This document shows positions 59,546 to 64,000 of a stretch of 64,000 nucleotides of DNA, one piece after another (the stretch's first letter is position 1; each line of letters begins with the position of its first letter). A model generated the notes under the pieces. It was given only the letters and a program-made list of their open reading frames with translations, searched no databases and had not been told where the DNA came from. Origin of the DNA: Streptomyces ruber (GTDB lineage: Bacteria; Actinomycetota; Actinomycetes; Streptomycetales; Streptomycetaceae); assembly GCF_014648075.1 (NCBI RefSeq), contig NZ_BMQK01000004.1:438048-502047 (forward strand), in the 5' to 3' direction. The position numbers were made by a program, and so were the translations under genes.

Positions 59546-62500
59546 TCACTCAGTCGCCGGCGGAGTCGCCGTCTGCTCCGGCGTGCCCGTCCCGGGGACC
59601 GCTCCGGCGCAGTCGTCCGGCTCGCCGCCGTCCTCGCCCTCCGGGTCCAGGAGCGCGCAGACGACCGTGAGCAGCTGATCGACGTCCACTGGTTTCGGTA
59701 CGTAGTCGTTGGCGCCCCGCGCTATCGACTTCTCGCGGTCGCCCGGCATGGCCTTCGCGGTCAGCGCGACGATGGGCAGGTCCGCCCAGCGCGGGGTGCG
59801 GCGGATGACGGCGATCGTCTCGTAGCCGTCCATCTCCGGCATCATGATGTCCATCAGGATGATCTCGACGTCCGGGGTGCGCTCCAGGGTCTCGATGCCC
59901 TCGCGGCCGTTCTCCGCGTACAGGACGGGCATGCCGACGCGGCCCAGCACATGGGTGAGCGCGAAGACGTTGCGGATGTCGTCGTCGACGATGAGCACCC
60001 GCCGGCCCGGCAGCACCCGGCCCGCGCGGCCCGTCTTCCAGGCCTCCAGCTTGGTGGGCGTCGGCCAGCTCTCGTCCGTCTCGTGCCCGGTGTACGGCTC
60101 GGCCGAGAGCTGCTCGGGCAGGGGGTTGCCCCGCTCGAAGGAGGCCGCCCCGGCGACCGTGTGCCCGGGGCTGACGACCGGGACGTACAGAGTGAACGTG
60201 GAGCCCACGCCGGGCACGCTCTCGGGGACGATGCGGCCCCCCAGCAGGTTGGCGATCTCCCGGCTGATGGAGAGCCCGAGCCCGGTGCCGCCGTACTTGC
60301 GGTTCGTCGTGCCGTCGGCCTGCTGGAACGCCTCGAAGATGACGGGGAGCTTCTCGGGCGCGATGCCGATGCCGGTGTCGGAGACCGCGAAGGCGATGAC
60401 CTCGTCGGCGTCGTCGCGGGTGTACTCGTTGTCCGGGTCCTCGATACGGCTGACGCTCAGCTCGACCCGGCCGGCCGCGGTGAACTTGATCGCGTTGGAC
60501 AGGAGGTTGCGCAGGATCTGCTGGAGGCGCTGCTCGTCCGAGTACATCTCGCGCGGCACGTCCTCGCCGACCGACACCTCGAAGGCGAGCCCGCGGTCGG
60601 CGGTGAGCGGACGGAAGGTGGCGTGCACGTAGTCGAGCAGCTTGATCAGCGGCAGCCGCTTCGGCCGTACGTCCATCCGGCCCGCCTCGATCTTCGACAG
60701 GTCGAGGATGTCGTTGATCAGCTGGAGCAGGTCCGAGCCCGAGCGGTGGATCGTGGACGCGAACTGCACCTCCTGGTCGGAGAGGTTGCCGTCGGGGTTG
60801 TCGGAGAGCAGCCGGGCGAGGATGAGCAGCGAGTTCAGCGGGGTGCGCAGCTCGTGCGACATGTTCGCCAGGAACTCGGACTTGTACTGGGAGGAGGTCG
60901 CCAGCAGGGCGGCCTTCTCCTCCAGTTCGGCGTTGGAGCGCTGGAGCTCGCCCTGCTGCTTCTGGAGCTCGTCCGACCGCTCCTGGAGCTGCATGGCCAG
61001 CCGCTGCGACTCGCCGAGGAGCGACTCCGTACGGGAGTTGGCGATGATCGTGTTGATGGCGACGCCGATCGTGTTCACGAACTGGTCGAAGAACGCCAGG
61101 TGCACATCCGAGAAGCGTGAGAACGAGGCGAGTTCGATCACGCCGAGGAGCTTGTCCTCGAAGGGGATGGGGATGATGACGATCGTGGTCGGAGCGGCCT
61201 CGCCGAGCCCACTGTTGATCTTGATGTAGTCGGGCGGGGCCTCCTCCACCAGGATCCGCTTCCGTTCCCGGGCGGCCTGCGCCACCAGCCCGTGCACCGG
61301 CAGCCCGCCGGTCTCCACGGTCGCGCCCTGCGCCGCGCCGTACCCGGCGATGAAGGCGAGCCCCTTGTGCGGCGGGGTGGTGCGCAGCGCGGCGCGGTCC
61401 GTCTCCGGGTCCGCCAGGTAGAAGGCGCCGTACTGGGCGTTCACCAGCGGTGTCAGCTCCCGCAGCAGCAGGTCGGCGACCTCCATCAGGTCCCGGTGGC
61501 CCTGCATCAAGGACGCGAGCCGGGCCAGGTTGGACTCCAGCCAGTCCTTCGCCCGGGTGGTCTCGCGCAGGTTGGACACCATCAGGTTGATGTTGTCCTT
61601 CAGTTCGGAGACCTCGCCGCGGGTGTCCACCGTGATCGACCGGGACATGTCGCCCTGGGCCACGGCCGAGGCCACCTCGGCGATGGCGCGGACCTGGGTG
61701 GTCAGGTTCGACGCCAGCTCGTTCACGCTCGTCGTCAGGCGCTTCCAGGTCCCGTACACGCCCTCGACCCGCGCCTGCCCGCCGAGCTGCCCCTCCGAGC
61801 CCACCTCCCGGGCGACGCGCGTGACCTCGGAGGAGAACGAGGACAGGGTGTCCACCATCGTGTTGATGGTCGTCTTCAGCTCCAGGATCTCGCCGCGCGC
61901 GTCCACGTCGATCTTCTTGGAGAGGTCGCCCTGGGCCACCGCGGTGGCGACCTGGGCGATGTTGCGCACCTGTGAGGTGAGGTTGTCGGCCATGTAGTCG
62001 ACGTTGTCGGTCAGGTCCCGCCACACCCCGGACACGCCCTGCACCTGGGCGCGGCCGCCGAGACGCCCGTCGGTGCCGACCTCGCGCGCCACCCTCGTCA
62101 CCTCGTCGGCGAAGGCGCGCAGCTGCTCCACCATCGTGTTGACGGTGTCCTTCAGTTCGAGGATCTCGCCCCGCGCGTCGACCGTGATCTTCTTGGACAG
62201 GTCACCGTTCGCGACGGCCGTGGTCACCAGGGCGATGTTGCGCACCTGTGAGGTGAGGTTGTCGGCCATGAAGTTGACGTTGTCGGTGAGGTCCTTCCAG
62301 ACGCCGGAGACGCCGCGGACCTCGGCGCGGCCGCCGAGGTTGCCCTCGGTGCCGACCTCGCGGGCGACGCGGGTGACCTCGTCGGCGAAGGCGGAGAGCT
62401 GGTCCACCATCGTGTTGATGGTCGACTTCAGCTCCAGGATCTCGCCCTTCGCCTCGACCGTGATCTTCTTGCCGAGATCGCCCTGGGCGACCGCCGTCGA

Positions 62501-63706
62501 CACGAGCGCGATGTTGCGCACCTGTGAGGTGAGGTTGTCGGCCATGAAGTTGACGTTGTCGGTGAGGTCCTTCCAGACGCCGGAGACGCCGCGCACCTGG
62601 GCGCGGCCGCCGAGGTTGCCCTCGGTGCCGACCTCGCGGGCGACGCGGGTGACCTCGTCGGCGAAGGCGGAGAGCTGGTCCACCATCGTGTTGATCGTGG
62701 ACTTCAGCTCCAGGATCTCGCCCTGCGCGTCCACCGTGATCTTCTGGCTGAGGTCGCCGTTGGCCACGGCCGTGGTGACCTGGGCGATGTTGCGGACCTG
62801 CGAGGTCAGGTTGGACGCCATGAAGTTGACGTTGTCGGTGAGGTCCTTCCAGACGCCGGAGACGCCGCGGACCATGGCCCGGCCGCCGAGGTTGCCCTCG
62901 GTGCCGACCTCGCGGGCGACGCGGGTGACCTCGTCGGCGAAGGCGGAGAGCTGGTCCACCATCGTGTTCACGGTCAGCTTCAGTTCCAGCAGCTCACCGG
63001 TGGCCTCGACGGTCACCGTACGGGTCAGGTCGCCGCGCGCCACCGCCGTGGTCACCAGGGCGATGTCCCGCACCTGTGCGGTCAGCCGGGCGGCCATCGT
63101 GTTGACCGCCTCGGTCACGTCCCGCCAACTCCCGGACAGACCCTGCGCCTTGGCGCGCCCGCCGAGCCGCCCCTCGGTGCCCACCTCCCGCGCCACCCGG
63201 GTCACCTCGCCCGTGAACAGCGACAGTTGGTCGACCATCTTGTTCACCGCCCGGCCCAGCCGGCGCAGATCACCCCGCAGCTGCCGGTTGCCGTCGTGCA
63301 GGTCGACCCGCTGGGTGAGGTCACCGCCGGCCACCGCGTCCAGCACGCGCGTGGCGTTCGCCGCCGGGGCCACCAGGGCGTCCAGGAGGTGGTTGACGTC
63401 GTCGACCCGGGACGCCCAGGCCCCCTGGCCCGGGCTCGCCGACAGCCGCTCGTCGAGCCGCCCGTACCGCACCAACTCCCGCCGGACGCGCTGCACTTCG
63501 TCGGTGAAGTGGGTGCTGCGGTCCATGATCTGATTGAAGACGGCCGTCAGCTCGGCCGGCAGCCCCCGCCCCGTGTCGGGGGCCTTCCGGTAGTCGCCGT
63601 CCCGAGCGGCGATCATGGCCGCGAGCAAAGGGCGCAGATCGGATGCCCGAATCCATTCGTCTTTCTGACCGTCTTCGAGCACGCGCATAGCAGTGTTCTC
63701 ACTCAT
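59546..63706 (-). CDS. soluble multi-HAMP hybrid histidine kinase
   Basis: A very large hybrid kinase of 1386 residues. Residues ~100-740 hold seven HAMP units with a 92-residue period (each with a [11 protein letters not shown]-like helix and a [18 protein letters not shown]-like block). Then come a GAF domain (~770-930), a coiled coil, a HisKA domain with His951 ([10 protein letters not shown]), a HATPase domain ([17 protein letters not shown]) and a receiver with Asp1286 ([12 protein letters not shown]). No membrane segment is seen, so it is a cytoplasmic sensor. The tandem HAMP design matches fungal group III (Nik1/Os-1) osmosensors. The Shine-Dalgarno is weak. It is co-transcribed with the response regulator and divergent from the gene at the window end. 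Confidence 0.95.
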   Translation of the reverse strand: MSENTAMRVLEDGQKDEWIRASDLRPLLAAMIAARDGDYRKAPDTGRGLPAELTAVFNQIMDRSTHFTDEVQRVRRELVRYGRLDERLSASPGQGAWASRVDDVNHLLDALVAPAANATRVLDAVAGGDLTQRVDLHDGNRQLRGDLRRLGRAVNKMVDQLSLFTGEVTRVAREVGTEGRLGGRAKAQGLSGSWRDVTEAVNTMAARLTAQVRDIALVTTAVARGDLTRTVTVEATGELLELKLTVNTMVDQLSAFADEVTRVAREVGTEGNLGGRAMVRGVSGVWKDLTDNVNFMASNLTSQVRNIAQVTTAVANGDLSQKITVDAQGEILELKSTINTMVDQLSAFADEVTRVAREVGTEGNLGGRAQVRGVSGVWKDLTDNVNFMADNLTSQVRNIALVSTAVAQGDLGKKITVEAKGEILELKSTINTMVDQLSAFADEVTRVAREVGTEGNLGGRAEVRGVSGVWKDLTDNVNFMADNLTSQVRNIALVTTAVANGDLSKKITVDARGEILELKDTVNTMVEQLRAFADEVTRVAREVGTDGRLGGRAQVQGVSGVWRDLTDNVDYMADNLTSQVRNIAQVATAVAQGDLSKKIDVDARGEILELKTTINTMVDTLSSFSSEVTRVAREVGSEGQLGGQARVEGVYGTWKRLTTSVNELASNLTTQVRAIAEVASAVAQGDMSRSITVDTRGEVSELKDNINLMVSNLRETTRAKDWLESNLARLASLMQGHRDLMEVADLLLRELTPLVNAQYGAFYLADPETDRAALRTTPPHKGLAFIAGYGAAQGATVETGGLPVHGLVAQAARERKRILVEEAPPDYIKINSGLGEAAPTTIVIIPIPFEDKLLGVIELASFSRFSDVHLAFFDQFVNTIGVAINTIIANSRTESLLGESQRLAMQLQERSDELQKQQGELQRSNAELEEKAALLATSSQYKSEFLANMSHELRTPLNSLLILARLLSDNPDGNLSDQEVQFASTIHRSGSDLLQLINDILDLSKIEAGRMDVRPKRLPLIKLLDYVHATFRPLTADRGLAFEVSVGEDVPREMYSDEQRLQQILRNLLSNAIKFTAAGRVELSVSRIEDPDNEYTRDDADEVIAFAVSDTGIGIAPEKLPVIFEAFQQADGTTNRKYGGTGLGLSISREIANLLGGRIVPESVPGVGSTFTLYVPVVSPGHTVAGAASFERGNPLPEQLSAEPYTGHETDESWPTPTKLEAWKTGRAGRVLPGRRVLIVDDDIRNVFALTHVLGRVGMPVLYAENGREGIETLERTPDVEIILMDIMMPEMDGYETIAVIRRTPRWADLPIVALTAKAMPGDREKSIARGANDYVPKPVDVDQLLTVVCALLDPEGEDGGEPDDCAGAVPGTGTPEQTATPPATE

Positions 63707-63809
63707 GGTGGCCCACTTCGGTTACTCGGCGCATATGGGCCTGGCCAGTCTGTCACTCTGTCAGTGCCACCCGAGGCTTATTCGTCCGAACTGCTCAGGG
63801 AGCCGTACA

Positions 63810-64000
63810 GTGGGGGCCATTCCGACGCAACGGGACATCACGTCCCGTGCTCCTGATACGCCTGCGCAGCAGGATGTGGACACGCGCGCGGAAGCACATG
63901 TGCTGCTCTCCGGCGGTCCGCTGGCGGCCGGTGTCGCGCGCCGCTTCGTCCGTGCGGGCATGGCCGAATGGGCCCGGCTGGCCCTCCCCGGCGCCGAGTC
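63810..64000 (+). CDS. N-terminal part of a possible ATP-binding/SpoIIE-type regulator, truncated by window end
   Basis: An open frame that runs out of the window, reading VGAIPTQRDITSRAPDTPAQ at its start and VLLSGGPLAAGVARRFVRAG further on. The latter resembles the opening of the anti-sigma-factor-type ATPase domain (and SpoIIE-like phosphatases) common in Streptomyces. GTG 63810 overlaps a TACAGT hexamer at 63806-63811, so the true start may be downstream, for instance GTG 63876. It is divergent from the hybrid kinase gene, whose spacer (63707-63809) should hold both promoters. The identification is tentative because only about 60 codons are visible. Confidence 0.5.
   Translation, partial: MGAIPTQRDITSRAPDTPAQQDVDTRAEAHVLLSGGPLAAGVARRFVRAGMAEWARLALPGAE

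Noticed and set aside
61700-63250. CRISPR-like repeats in the kinase gene
   Set aside because: The repeats are 276-bp in-frame HAMP units of one protein, not short repeats with spacers.

Overview
This window comes from a high-GC actinomycete chromosome, almost certainly Streptomyces. Codon third positions are strongly G/C, GTG starts are common, and several genes have a -10-like hexamer about 6 nt before the start codon with no Shine-Dalgarno (leaderless style). The mreB-mreC-mreD-PBP2-rodA block followed by rne, rplU-rpmA-obg, proB-proA, nadD, rsfS, leuS, comEA-comEC, holA, rpsT and lepA is a typical streptomycete core layout. I see no prophage, insertion sequence, CRISPR array or other obvious island.

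Layout. 0.3-6.7 kb: lateral/spore wall synthesis genes (mreBCD, class B PBP, SEDS protein RodA). 6.8-17 kb: a CYTH-CHAD protein, a two-part radical SAM pair (TIGR03960-type and DUF2344-type) separated by an unusual Trp/Arg-rich repeat membrane protein, and a very large RNase E/G. 17.1-18.5 kb: a frameshifted secreted phospholipase D-like gene. 18.5-20.8 kb: rplU-rpmA and obg. 20.9-28.5 kb: a wall-polymer cluster (GT4 glycosyltransferase, GT2-TagF fusion, GalE-like epimerase, membrane TagF-like protein). 28.9-32 kb: proB, a conserved unknown, proA. 32.1-39.4 kb: two adjacent paralogous single-pass membrane proteins, an M48 protease, two tiny membrane proteins, nadD, a degenerate LytR-CpsA-Psr protein, rsfS and a histidine phosphatase. 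39.4-40.5 kb: two identical tRNA-Ala(GGC) genes flanking two small zinc-binding proteins. 40.5-43.5 kb: a NuoF-like/ferredoxin protein coupled to a membrane b-type cytochrome. 43.7-46.8 kb: leuS with a leader peptide and terminator that look like classical leucine attenuation. 47-54 kb: a membrane-anchored coiled-coil protein, DegV, ComEA, ComEC, a small unknown and DNA polymerase III delta. 54.3-58.9 kb: rpsT, lepA, and a long-chain acyl-CoA ligase with an operator-like palindrome and 14-bp repeats in its leader. 58.9-64 kb: a response regulator and a giant soluble hybrid histidine kinase with seven HAMP units, divergent from the start of what may be an ATP-binding/SpoIIE-type regulator cut by the window end.

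How the genes fit together. Wall synthesis dominates the left half: Mre, PBP2 and RodA build peptidoglycan, the TagF-like and glycosyltransferase genes suggest an anionic wall polymer, and the LCP-like and twin membrane proteins are plausible partners. In S. coelicolor, as I recall it, proteins of this neighbourhood cooperate in spore-wall synthesis. The rest is mostly housekeeping: translation, proline and NAD synthesis, ribosome biogenesis and silencing, RNA decay, and DNA uptake or repair.

The observations most worth following up are the leuS attenuator, the SVVFDE-motif membrane protein pair, the NuoF-like/cytochrome b module, the Trp/Arg repeat protein, and the seven-HAMP kinase system.
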